Shown piece by piece: positions 1 to 7,069 of a stretch of DNA of 15,605 nucleotides (position 1 is the first letter of the stretch; each line of letters starts with the position of its first letter). The stretch comes from Clostridia bacterium (GTDB lineage: Bacteria; Bacillota_A; Clostridia; Peptostreptococcales; JAAYPU01), in NCBI GenBank assembly GCA_022360735.1, contig JAKSCF010000356.1, positions 1-15,605 of the forward strand, read 5' to 3'. Under the pieces are notes generated by a model. That model did not search any database. It had not been told where the DNA came from and was given only the letters and a program-made list of their open reading frames with translations. A program made the translations under genes and the position numbers.

Positions 1-13
1 AAAACTGCTAGCA

Positions 14-123
14 CCCAGATAATGTAATTTTTTCTGTGAGGCTAGGCATCGTGAGGAGCAGGTACTGTTAAGTACCTGCGACGAATGTAACAACGCCTCA
101 CTGGAAAAAGTGCATTATATGGG
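14..123. repeat. Long imperfect inverted repeat / rod-like hairpin
   Basis: Bases pair in one constant register (i + j = 137) across about 110 bases. Pairs are 14-17 with 120-123, 19-26 with 111-118, 28-34 with 103-109, 36-42 with 95-101 (GTGAGGC with GCCTCAC) and 58-66 with 71-79 (GCAGGTACT with AGTACCTGC, loop GTTA). Only single mismatches interrupt the outer 29 positions. A symmetric 15 + 15 base internal loop (43-57 and 80-94) separates the outer stem from the apical hairpin; TCGT at 49-52 could pair out of register with ACGA at 81-84. The shape, a closing stem, central bubble and apical stem, resembles that of a structured small RNA, but no known family signature was recognised. It may be an ncRNA, a leader element or a mobile palindromic element. 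Confidence 0.6.
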
Positions 124-268
124 CTGTATTCCTATACATCATACTACCTACGCCATGGACGGCGATTGTTTGCGGTTAGGCTTTTATAGCTTAGCTGCCA
201 TCAAATTTTCTCCAAATGAATGCACAAACGAATATTTATACACCTGCATTCAATTTGTTTTAACCTAA
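23..268 (+). pseudogene. Cysteine-rich open frame without a credible start; possible gene tail or remnant
   Basis: An 81-codon frame is open from just after a TAA at 20-22 to a TAA at 266-268. It reads like protein: eight cysteines, a CDEC motif, and a C-terminal half alternating hydrophobic and polar residues. The first in-frame ATG is at 119 and a GTG is at 110, but neither has a Shine-Dalgarno site. All three plus frames carry a stop within the first 27 bases, so a gene entering from the left would need a frameshift near 20-27; frame 1 is open until 24 and could be joined by a single indel. The stop codon abuts a bidirectional terminator, as expected for a real plus-strand gene end. I do not recognise the family; the cysteine content recalls spore-coat proteins, but that is only an impression. 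The upstream part also forms a long hairpin, so it may instead be a structured RNA with a chance frame. Confidence 0.3.
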
Positions 269-298
269 AATAAAATTGATTCAAAATCAATTTTATTT
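268..298. terminator. Bidirectional intrinsic terminator (gntR end / plus-strand frame end)
   Basis: A perfect 13-bp stem pairs 268-280 with 286-298 around a 5-base loop at 281-285. A-rich and T-rich flanks serve both directions. The TAA of the gntR gene (293-295) lies inside the stem, and the TAA of the plus-strand frame (266-268) touches its edge, so it would end transcripts from both sides. Confidence 0.75.
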
Positions 299-955
299 CT
301 CCATTCCATAGAGTATGATGGTCTTCATCCAATCTTTTGCTTTCTCTCTATCTTTTTCTTTTATTGCTTCAAGTAACCTTTGATGATTTTTTAAAACTAT
401 TTCGCCGCTCTTAGGCCTTTTTCTAGTCTTTTTATATCCTTCCGTAATGGAGTCGCTGATAATAGGCACAATCCTTTTAACAATAGGATTACCTGTACTT
501 TCTGCAATGATACAATGAAATTTTTTGTCCCATTCCGTATGGTCTTCTTTTTTAATAAGCTTATCTTTCATTTTTTCAAATGCAGCTTCTAATTCTTCCA
601 GCTGATCTTCATCGATTCTATCAACGCATAAAGCAACAATTTCCGGTTCGATGATTAACCTGGTTTCAAATAAATAATGATGCAGGTCCTGCTCATTCAT
701 AAACGTAACGCCCAGCGGATCTTTTATAATCCCTGGATTTTCTGATACGAACGTACCTTTTCCTCTTTTGACTTCTAAAATATTTTTGGACACTAATATT
801 TTTATGGCTTCCCGCACAGTTGATCGGCTTACATTCAATTCCTCTGCTAATTCTAATTCGTTAGGAAGCTTATCTTCAGGTTGCAGCTTTTTATCTTTGA
901 TTAAGTCTTTAATATTGTCAGCTATCTTCTGCGAAAGTATTTCTTTATCAAACAT
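293..955 (-). CDS. GntR-family transcriptional regulator, FadR subfamily (FCD domain)
   Basis: This is a 220-residue one-component regulator. A GntR winged helix spans residues 7-70, with the classic LPNELELAEELNVSRSTVREAI helix-turn-helix region near 30-51 and a wing ending RGKGTFV at 64-70. An all-helical FCD ligand-binding domain follows at about 90-215. In the FCD, D143, H147 (WDKKFH) and H191 (NHQRLLEAI) match metal-ligand positions, but the last histidine usually found near residue 213 is isoleucine, so metal binding may be incomplete. The ATG at 955 has an AGGGGGAA ribosome site. It is transcribed divergently from ridA and is not co-directional in an operon with the catabolic genes. 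FadR-type regulators usually respond to small organic acids or amino-acid-derived effectors. Control of ridA, itself and perhaps the catabolic operon is inferred from position only. Confidence 0.9.
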   Translation of the reverse strand: MFDKEILSQKIADNIKDLIKDKKLQPEDKLPNELELAEELNVSRSTVREAIKILVSKNILEVKRGKGTFVSENPGIIKDPLGVTFMNEQDLHHYLFETRLIIEPEIVALCVDRIDEDQLEELEAAFEKMKDKLIKKEDHTEWDKKFHCIIAESTGNPIVKRIVPIISDSITEGYKKTRKRPKSGEIVLKNHQRLLEAIKEKDREKAKDWMKTIILYGMEK

Positions 956-986
956 TTCACTTTCCCCCTCATTTGTCCTGATAATT

Positions 987-1014
987 ATTATAATAAATTT
1001 GATTTTTTTTACAA
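987..1014 (-). promoter_or_regulatory. Predicted sigma-A promoter of the gntR regulator
   Basis: On the minus strand, TTGTAA (1014-1009) and TATAAT (992-987) are separated by 16 bases, placing the transcript start near 980, about 25 bases before the regulator's start codon. Confidence 0.5.
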
Positions 1015-1087
1015 TAATTATTTTTTTCAGTTTTCAAAAAAATAATATATTTATGGGTGATAAAATTTTATTATCATAAAAATATTA

Positions 1088-1116
1088 TTGCAAAAACAAT
1101 GCTTCAAATGTATAAT
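1088..1116 (+). promoter_or_regulatory. Predicted sigma-A promoter of ridA
   Basis: TTGCAA (1088-1093), a 17-base spacer and a perfect TATAAT (1111-1116) form a good promoter. The transcript would start near 1123, giving ridA an unusually long leader of about 155 bases. Confidence 0.6.
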
Positions 1117-1279
1117 ATGGATAGGCAAAAAATGATTTTAATGATTGTTATACCTATGTTGATCAATAAATATTTTAATTTTGTCAGATACTATAAGAGA
1201 GTTTTTCAGTTTGAAAAAGTACATGATTTAGGCGGTGTTCCTATATAGGATACCAGCTATAAAAAAAGGAGGAATATAC

Positions 1280-1660
1280 ATGAGTAAATACACCGTATCA
1301 ACAGATAAGGCCCCTGCTGCCATTGGACCTTATTCACAGGCAGTTAAAGCAGGTGATATGCTTTTTGTTTCCGGACAACTTCCTATCAACCCTTCTACAG
1401 GTGCTATACCGGAAGGGATCGAAGCCCAAACCAAACAATCCTTAGAAAACTTGAAAGCTATTATAGAATCTGAGAATGCTGCTTTAAAAGATGTCGTTAA
1501 ATGCACTGTTTTCCTAAAGGATATGAATACTTTCGCTGATATGAATCAGGTGTATGCAGAGTATTTTACAGAAGATTTTCCTGCAAGGGCTGCTGTTGAA
1601 GTTGCAAGGCTTCCAAAGGATGTTGCTGTAGAAATTGAAGCCATTGTTTACATAAAGTAA
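1280..1660 (+). CDS. ridA: RidA family reactive intermediate (enamine/imine) deaminase
   Basis: This 126-residue protein has the usual RidA/YjgF/UK114 length. It hydrolyses reactive enamine/imine intermediates released by PLP enzymes, forming ketoacids and ammonia; family members are trimers in the cytosol. Visible hallmarks are the N-terminal [11 protein letters not shown] segment (residues 11-21), SGQLPINP (31-38), the [13 protein letters not shown] signature (100-112) with the substrate-binding arginine R103, and VEIEAI with E120. The start is the ATG at 1280, six bases after a strong AGGAGG (1267-1272) and agreeing with family length, rather than the upstream in-frame ATG at 1235. It converges on the end of the catabolic operon, which contains a PLP aminotransferase whose by-products it could detoxify. 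Control by the divergent GntR protein is plausible. Confidence 0.96.
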   Translation: MSKYTVSTDKAPAAIGPYSQAVKAGDMLFVSGQLPINPSTGAIPEGIEAQTKQSLENLKAIIESENAALKDVVKCTVFLKDMNTFADMNQVYAEYFTEDFPARAAVEVARLPKDVAVEIEAIVYIK

Positions 1661-1690
1661 CGCTTTAGGTTGTATGTATTCAGCCGTATA

Positions 1691-1726
1691 AAAAATAAGA
1701 ATCTGTGACATCAGATTCTTATTTTT
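1691..1726. terminator. Bidirectional intrinsic terminator between ridA and the regulator gene
   Basis: A perfect 15-bp stem (1691-1705 with 1712-1726) around a 6-base loop has A-run and T-run flanks, so it can stop both ridA and the converging operon. The TAA of the operon's last gene (1719-1721) lies inside the stem. Confidence 0.85.
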
Positions 1727-3011
1727 TTAATCCCTTAATCTTCTCATTCTTATTATCAAGAATAACAATTTGTATATTTTTATGCACCTTTTTTGATACC
1801 AGAAAGCTTAACCACAGGTATGACTTTTCATCCAGTTCTCCTATCTCGCTTATTCCTATAACCATTTTCTTATAACCAGCTGCATGGATCATAAATTTTT
1901 CCATAGCCTTATAAAGTCGAATATCCGGCATGCCTTGGATTTGCTCATGTTTTATTTCATCAACAAGTCCCTTATCATATAAATCCATATTCAGATATAC
2001 CAGATCGTCCATAAAGTGTTTTGGCACGCGCTGCTTAATAATTTCCGAGCTGACTTGATCCAATATTGTATCCATTACATCCACCATCCAGCCGTAATCG
2101 ATCTGGGAAAAGTCTCGTCCAAGGTTGTGAATGACTATTTTTTCTCCATTTCTTTTTTCATTCCGAATACGAAGATCGAATTCATTTTTCTCCAATACTT
2201 CGCATATATCACAGGGATCATTTTTAGCAGCATCCACCACATTTTTTTCAGTTGAATCACTTTTAATTTGAATATAAACCTTTTGCAATTCTTGCATAGG
2301 GCCAATATCCAATTCTTCTCTTAAAACTTTACAGCATCGTTCATATCTATCCAGTGCAGATTTTCTATCTCCAAGTTCCAGGTATAATTGTATCAGTTTG
2401 ATATACCATTCTTCTTGCAGAGGGTTGATATTAATCATTTCCTCATAGATTTGGATACATTTATCCAGCAGCTTTTTTTCTTTTAAATAGTCTGCAAACT
2501 TTGATAGCAAAGCAAAATAGTCTCTTTGACTTTTTTCTCTTTGGAAAAAAAGCCAATCGTTAAACTCAGGGCAATTTTTTAAATAAAACCCTTCAAAAAA
2601 CTCTCCTTGATAAATGGAATGTATATCATCTAAAGTCAGCATTTCATAGTGCCGACTATCCACTTCAACATTAGACAATATATTATTTAATTGCTGAACA
2701 TCCGTTATTATTTGATAGGCTTCATTGACTTTACAACCATTTTTAACATTAACGATGACATCTTCCGCATCGTTATTTTTAAAGATTTTTCTTAAGGTCC
2801 ATAGAGAATATCTTAGATTGTATTTCGCTGCATCGTAATCGCTGTTTCCCCAGAACAGCTCTACCAGTTTTTCTCTGCCGAAGACTTTTTCTGAATTCAG
2901 AACAAGAAAACATAAAAGTCCTATGGCCTTCCCACTCATATATTCTTGAATAGGCCGGTCATTCAGTTTTATACTTAACGTACCCAAACATTGAATTTCA
3001 AGTTTATCCAA
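1719..3011 (-). CDS. SARP-type regulator with OmpR-like winged helix, BTAD domain and degenerate ATPase-like tail
   Basis: A 430-residue cytosolic transcription factor. Residues 1-95 form an OmpR/PhoB-like winged helix (LSIKLNDRPIQEY, then a KYNLRYSLWTLRKIF recognition region near 63-77). Residues about 98-250 form the bacterial transcriptional activator domain (BTAD), a TPR-like helical repeat ending REELDIGPMQELQKVY. Residues about 285-425 are unusual: MVIGISEIGELDEKSYLWLSFLVSK (383-407) aligns by eye with the Walker B region of the STAND/LuxR-type ATPases often fused to BTAD, but the DD pair is S388-E389 and no P-loop is visible, suggesting a vestigial sensor. The start is TTG at 3011 with AGAGGTG upstream. 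It follows the YtcJ-like gene by 11 bases, so translation may be coupled. It probably acts, likely as an activator, on its own operon; the ligand is unknown. Confidence 0.85.
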   Translation of the reverse strand: MDKLEIQCLGTLSIKLNDRPIQEYMSGKAIGLLCFLVLNSEKVFGREKLVELFWGNSDYDAAKYNLRYSLWTLRKIFKNNDAEDVIVNVKNGCKVNEAYQIITDVQQLNNILSNVEVDSRHYEMLTLDDIHSIYQGEFFEGFYLKNCPEFNDWLFFQREKSQRDYFALLSKFADYLKEKKLLDKCIQIYEEMININPLQEEWYIKLIQLYLELGDRKSALDRYERCCKVLREELDIGPMQELQKVYIQIKSDSTEKNVVDAAKNDPCDICEVLEKNEFDLRIRNEKRNGEKIVIHNLGRDFSQIDYGWMVDVMDTILDQVSSEIIKQRVPKHFMDDLVYLNMDLYDKGLVDEIKHEQIQGMPDIRLYKAMEKFMIHAAGYKKMVIGISEIGELDEKSYLWLSFLVSKKVHKNIQIVILDNKNEKIKGLKK

Positions 3012-3022
3012 GAACTACACCT

Positions 3023-4561
3023 CTATTTCATCAATAGTATATTGCCTTCTTTAATGGTACCGAATACTCTTATGTCCTTTATCTTGGTCTTATCAGAACA
3101 ATTAAAAATATCTTCTTCAAGTATGACAAAATCTCCTTTTTTATCCTTCTCAATACTACCTTTAATGCTGTCTTCATATACAGCATATGCACTATTCACC
3201 GTAAACATTTTTACTGCATCTATTCCATCGATACTATTTTCTTGAACAGGATGATTGACTGCAGCGTGAATGCCTAGTATTGGGTCCATTGTTGTTACAT
3301 CACTATCCGATCCACCTGCAATACATATTCCTTCCTGAATAATTTTCTTAAACCGATTGGTTCTTTTATATCGGTCACCAATTCGTGCTTCATACATATT
3401 TCCTTTTCCGCCCCAATAGTATTCATAAGCAGGCTGCATGGAGACCACTAAATTAAGCTCTCGTGCTTTGATGATCTGTTCATCGGTTGCTAATTCAAAG
3501 TGTTCGATTCTATGTCTTGTATGCTTAGGCTGTTGTTTTTGGGCATATTCGTATCCATAAATGGCTTGATCTATCGCTCTTTCTCCAATGGCATGTAAAG
3601 AAATTTGCAAATCATTTTCATGAGCCTTTAGTATAAATTCATTGAGCTCGTCTTGGGTATAATACAGGATGCCTTTTACCAGAGGTCCATCCGAATATGG
3701 CTCTTTAAGGGCTGCAGTTCTAGAGCCAAAAGACCCGTCCAAAAATATATCTCCTCCTATACACGTTAACCCTTCTTCAATGGATTTCATGACATCTGTT
3801 GTTTGATAAAATAATTTAACGTCAATAGGAAGTATATTTTTATTATCTAGTATGTACTGAATACTTGAATCATTATACAAGCTGCCGCCTTCTAGGGCAT
3901 TTATGGTAGTGACCCCTTTATTAATAGCAAAATCAATGGCTTTATAAATGGCTTCTTTTTTTGAACTGCCGGGAGTATTTTCGAATATGTACTTTCTAAC
4001 GTAGGTATTGGCTCTTCCAATTAATCTTCCATCCGGAAGTCCTTTTTCATCACGTAAAATGCCTTCTAAATTAAAGGGAAGATTTAACTTGCTTAAAAGC
4101 AAAGTATTAACAGAGCTCATGTGATACTCTACTCTGTTAATCCAAACCGGATGATTGGGACAGCAGCGATCTAATTCTCTTCTGTTGGGCATTCTCTTTT
4201 CTACCGTTTTCATTTCATCAAAACCAATGCCTCTAATGATTTCATGCTTTTCTATTTTTTTAGAGGCATCGTTAAGGGTTTCCAAAAGCTCATCAATACA
4301 ATGAATATGGTTTAAATCCAGACTCATTAAATTTAGTCCTGTTTGCATTAAATGAACATGACTATCATAAAACCCCGGAAGAACAGTACGCCCTTTTAAA
4401 TCAATAATTTCTATTGCATTATTTTCGTACTTTTTATATCCTTCTTTAAGGCCTAAATCTTGTATTTTGCCGTCTTTGACGACAACCCAATTGCACTTAC
4501 TGTTTTGTTCATTCATTGTATATATGATGCCGTTATGTAACAACAAATCAATTCCTGCCAT
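3023..4561 (-). CDS. YtcJ-like amidohydrolase (Amidohydro_3 family)
   Basis: A 512-residue metal-dependent hydrolase of the YtcJ/AepA-like amidohydrolase superfamily. Visible landmarks are the N-terminal beta sandwich strand IDLLLHNGIIYTMN, DSHVH at 67-70 (metal-binding HxH), SLHAIGERAID near 321-331, RIEHFE at 351-356, GGSDSDV at 417-422 (metal/catalytic aspartate) and the C-terminal KGSIEKDKKGDFVIL segment. The family includes N-substituted formamide deformylase and enzymes cleaving amide or cyclic amide bonds; the substrate here cannot be read from the sequence. I chose the ATG at 4561, whose product begins in the conserved strand and has AAGGGA upstream, rather than the TTG at 4600, which lies inside a palindrome. 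It sits between the M20 hydrolase and the SARP-type regulator in the operon, so it probably acts on the same amide or a related one. Confidence 0.9.
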   Translation of the reverse strand: MAGIDLLLHNGIIYTMNEQNSKCNWVVVKDGKIQDLGLKEGYKKYENNAIEIIDLKGRTVLPGFYDSHVHLMQTGLNLMSLDLNHIHCIDELLETLNDASKKIEKHEIIRGIGFDEMKTVEKRMPNRRELDRCCPNHPVWINRVEYHMSSVNTLLLSKLNLPFNLEGILRDEKGLPDGRLIGRANTYVRKYIFENTPGSSKKEAIYKAIDFAINKGVTTINALEGGSLYNDSSIQYILDNKNILPIDVKLFYQTTDVMKSIEEGLTCIGGDIFLDGSFGSRTAALKEPYSDGPLVKGILYYTQDELNEFILKAHENDLQISLHAIGERAIDQAIYGYEYAQKQQPKHTRHRIEHFELATDEQIIKARELNLVVSMQPAYEYYWGGKGNMYEARIGDRYKRTNRFKKIIQEGICIAGGSDSDVTTMDPILGIHAAVNHPVQENSIDGIDAVKMFTVNSAYAVYEDSIKGSIEKDKKGDFVILEEDIFNCSDKTKIKDIRVFGTIKEGNILLMK

Positions 4562-4582
4562 CCTGAACTTCCCTTCACTTTT

Positions 4583-4602
4583 TATTGATATTAATATCAA
4601 TA
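4583..4602. promoter_or_regulatory. Perfect 20-bp palindrome between M20 and YtcJ-like genes
   Basis: TATTGATATTAATATCAATA is self-complementary without a gap and occupies half of the 41-bp intercistronic space, one base past the M20 stop codon. It may be an operator for an internal promoter or a weak RNA hairpin; no U-run follows on the minus strand, so it is not a terminator. Confidence 0.45.
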
Positions 4603-5871
4603 TTATATCTTATTTTCTATTTCACACCAATCCGAAATACTTTTAGCCAAGACCTTGATGGTATCCAGTATATCATCTATCTCAATATATTCATTTGCTT
4701 GATGGGCAACACACCCTTTTCCCGGCCCATAAATCACGGTGGGTATATGGCCATATTGAATCAGCACACCTGCATCTGTAGCCCACGGTGCGCCTAGTAT
4801 ATCCGGTTTTTTAGAAAGGGTCTGTTGATGATAGTTTGAAATATTTGAAACAAGCTCATGATCTTTTTCTATAGCGCCTCCTACCCAGCATGATCCAAAC
4901 CATTCCAGCTCCGGACAATTTTCTTTCAACCAAAGGTCCTTTTCAGCAGCCTTATGAATAGTATCCTGCATTTCCTTTTTTGCATCCCCCACACTTTCCA
5001 CCGGCGAAACGCCCATTCGTCCCTCTAATATGACTTCTTCCGGCACACTAGAGGGCCAATTCCCAGCCGTAAATTTACCAACATTGATACAGAAAGGAAT
5101 CTTTAAATGATTGTATAATTCATGTAATTTGCTCTTGAGTCTTTCTTTTTCCAGCTTTTTTAATGCATCATAAACCACATATGCTTTCTCAACTGCATTA
5201 ATTCCTAAGTATGCTGTAGCACCATGTGCTGCCTTTCCCCTCACTTTTATTCGAAACCACATGGATCCCATACAAGCAGGGTATATCTTCATATCCGTGG
5301 GCTCTGTAATAATTGCCGCATCTGCAACATAACCTTTTGACAATGCAGCAGCGGTTCCTGCACCACCACATTCTTCATCCACAACGCTTTCTATAATCAC
5401 ATCCCCTTTTAATTGAATGCCCAAATCCTGTAATGCTTTTACCGCATAGTAGTTAGCTACAGCGCCGCCTTTCATATCAGAAGCACCCCGGCCCATTATT
5501 TTTGAACCTATCAGTTTTCCACTCCATGGGCTGTCCTCCCAATCAGCATCACCGGCAGGCACCACATCCATATGAGCGTTTAAAATTATAGATTTTCCTC
5601 CGCCGGTTCCTTTTAGCACCCCAACCACATTGGGACTATGCGTAAAATCATCTCTGGTGACTAAAAGGTCTTTATATTTTTTCAAATCATCTATATCAGG
5701 AGAAAATATATCTACCTCACAATTGATTCTTTTCAAGCATTCCGCAAAGTACAGCTGTGCCGCTTCTTCTTGGCCTTGTACAGATGGGAATTGAATAAGT
5801 TTGCAGGTTAGTTCAATAATTTCATCCTTCATCTTATCAACTCGATGATCAATAGCCTTTTGAATGTTCAA
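4603..5871 (-). CDS. M20 family amidohydrolase/deacylase (ArgE/DapE type, YodQ-like)
   Basis: A 422-residue dinuclear-metal peptidase-like deacylase. Conserved residues are in place: H100-M-D102 in NAHMDVVPAG, the bridging D132 in GRGASDMKGG, the E166-E167 pair in VVDEECGG (general base and metal ligand), E190 in ITEPTD and H390 near the C-terminus. The dimerisation/lid domain, with H216 in KAAHGA, lies at about 205-320. M20 enzymes of this type remove acyl groups from N-acyl amino acids or cleave related amides. Its place in an aminotransferase/CoA-transferase operon matches YodQ of Bacillus subtilis, supporting removal of an N-acyl group from the substrate or a breakdown product. The start is TTG at 5871 with AAGGGGGA upstream, since the nearby ATG meets a stop after two codons. 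It lies 16 bases after the thiolase. Confidence 0.92.
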   Translation of the reverse strand: MNIQKAIDHRVDKMKDEIIELTCKLIQFPSVQGQEEAAQLYFAECLKRINCEVDIFSPDIDDLKKYKDLLVTRDDFTHSPNVVGVLKGTGGGKSIILNAHMDVVPAGDADWEDSPWSGKLIGSKIMGRGASDMKGGAVANYYAVKALQDLGIQLKGDVIIESVVDEECGGAGTAAALSKGYVADAAIITEPTDMKIYPACMGSMWFRIKVRGKAAHGATAYLGINAVEKAYVVYDALKKLEKERLKSKLHELYNHLKIPFCINVGKFTAGNWPSSVPEEVILEGRMGVSPVESVGDAKKEMQDTIHKAAEKDLWLKENCPELEWFGSCWVGGAIEKDHELVSNISNYHQQTLSKKPDILGAPWATDAGVLIQYGHIPTVIYGPGKGCVAHQANEYIEIDDILDTIKVLAKSISDWCEIENKI

Positions 5872-5887
5872 AACATTTCCCCCTTTT

Positions 5888-7054
5888 TTATTTTGTATTT
5901 TCTAATAATAGTGCGGCACCTTGACCACCGCCTATACACATGGTTACGATGCCATATCTTGCATTACTTTTTTTCAAAGCATGCAGCAGTTTTATTGCAA
6001 GAATGGTCCCCGTAGCCCCTAACGGGTGCCCTAGGGCAATGGCACCGCCATTGATATTAACTTTCGCTATATCCAGCCCCAATTCTCTTATGCAAGCAAT
6101 GGATTGGGCTGCAAATGCTTCATTAAGCTCAAAGAGGTCAATATCGTCCATCTTTAGACCTGTTTTTTCCAAAAGCTTTCTAACGGCATAAATGGGCCCT
6201 AAACCCATAACTTTATGATCAAGACCTACCGAAGCAAATCCTTTTACGGTTCCCATATAAGAAACGCCGTCTTTTTCAGCCTTCTCCTTATCCATTAAAA
6301 TAACTGCGGCTGCACCATCGTTCATGGGACAGCTATTGCCTGCCGTAACGCTGCCGCCCTTTCTAAACAGAGGGCTTAATTTTAATAATTTTTCTAAATG
6401 GGTATCTTTTCTTGGGCATTCATCTTTCATCATTCGTTTTTCTTCTTGTTTTATTTTGACAGGTACAGGCAAAATCTGCTCATCAAATTCTCCTTTTTCA
6501 ATAGCTTCTATTGCCTTCTTATGACTATTTAAAGCGAAAGTATCCATCTCTTCTCTGCTGATGGTATAACGGTCCAAAACATTTTCTGCCGTTTCTCCCA
6601 TGCCGGGGTCTTCCATGCCGGCAGGTACAAACATAGCTTCCAAGAACCTTGGAGGTCTTACAGAATATGGCTTGTGACTTTTTTCTAAGTAGTATGGCTT
6701 ATTGGTCATACTTTCTGCTCCACCCGCTATGTATACGCTTCCATTTCCACTTTGTATCATTGCAGCCGCTACAGATATGGCTTCAACTCCTGATGCACAT
6801 TGTCTATCTATTGTCACAGCAGGTATTGTTTCAGGCAGGCCTGCACCAACTGCTGATACTTTGGCTATGTTACCCGGAATCCCCAATAGGTTGCCAAAAT
6901 AAACATCATCAACATCATTTGGATGGATATGACACCTTCTCACTGCTTCTTTGATGACCATTGCACCCAGTTCATAATCTTTATAATTGGCCAACATGCC
7001 TCCGTATTTTCCAACAGGCGTTCTAACTGCAGATACTATAACTGCTTCTTTCAT
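5888..7054 (-). CDS. Thiolase (acetyl-CoA C-acyltransferase)
   Basis: A 388-residue thiolase of full family length. The nucleophilic cysteine is C86 in RQCASG; the NEAF motif is at 311-314; H343 lies in GHPLGATG; and the second active cysteine is C373 in CIGGGQGA. These allow thiolytic cleavage of a 3-oxoacyl-CoA to acetyl-CoA plus a shortened acyl-CoA, or the reverse condensation. The segment that usually reads GNSSxxNDGA has cysteine at 242 (GNSCPMNDGAAA), a mild variation. Placed directly after CoA-transferase genes, it most likely cleaves the 3-oxoacyl-CoA they produce, so degradation is the more likely direction. The ATG at 7054 has AGGTGAGG just upstream, and the gene starts 15 bases after the CoA-transferase B stop. 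It is absent from the B. subtilis yod cluster, so this version carries its own cleavage step. Confidence 0.95.
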   Translation of the reverse strand: MKEAVIVSAVRTPVGKYGGMLANYKDYELGAMVIKEAVRRCHIHPNDVDDVYFGNLLGIPGNIAKVSAVGAGLPETIPAVTIDRQCASGVEAISVAAAMIQSGNGSVYIAGGAESMTNKPYYLEKSHKPYSVRPPRFLEAMFVPAGMEDPGMGETAENVLDRYTISREEMDTFALNSHKKAIEAIEKGEFDEQILPVPVKIKQEEKRMMKDECPRKDTHLEKLLKLSPLFRKGGSVTAGNSCPMNDGAAAVILMDKEKAEKDGVSYMGTVKGFASVGLDHKVMGLGPIYAVRKLLEKTGLKMDDIDLFELNEAFAAQSIACIRELGLDIAKVNINGGAIALGHPLGATGTILAIKLLHALKKSNARYGIVTMCIGGGQGAALLLENTK

Positions 7055-7069
7055 ATCCTCACCTCATTT

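Larger units (their letters stand above)
956..1279. promoter_or_regulatory. Divergent gntR-ridA intergenic region (324 bp)
   Basis: This very AT-rich gap holds outward promoters for both neighbours and several operator-like repeats. TGATAA (1058-1063) and TTATCA (1071-1076) form an inverted repeat with a 7-base gap, 11 bases upstream of the ridA -35. A GT-N3-AC core of the kind FadR-type regulators bind (GTTATAC, 1147-1153) lies just downstream of the predicted ridA transcript start. A 12-bp palindrome TCCTATATAGGA (1239-1250) sits in the ridA leader. No convincing small gene is present; the open frame at 1057-1248 lacks a ribosome site and lies in the ridA leader. Confidence 0.45.

Noticed and set aside
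174..182. GTTAGGC resembling one half of an integron attC site
   Set aside because: No matching GCCTAAC partner at the right distance and no integrase nearby.
1029..1043. Second CodY-like site in the gntR-ridA region
   Set aside because: It has three mismatches to the consensus, which is common by chance in AT-rich intergenic DNA.
1057..1248. 63-codon plus-strand open frame upstream of ridA
   Set aside because: It has no ribosome site, overlaps the predicted ridA promoter and leader, and its composition mirrors AT-rich noncoding DNA.
6702..6902. Antisense open frames over the thiolase and other genes (for example also 8577-8858, 10793-11020, 14095-14283)
   Set aside because: They lie opposite well-supported genes, lack ribosome sites and show no recognisable protein features; they are shadows of the coding strands.
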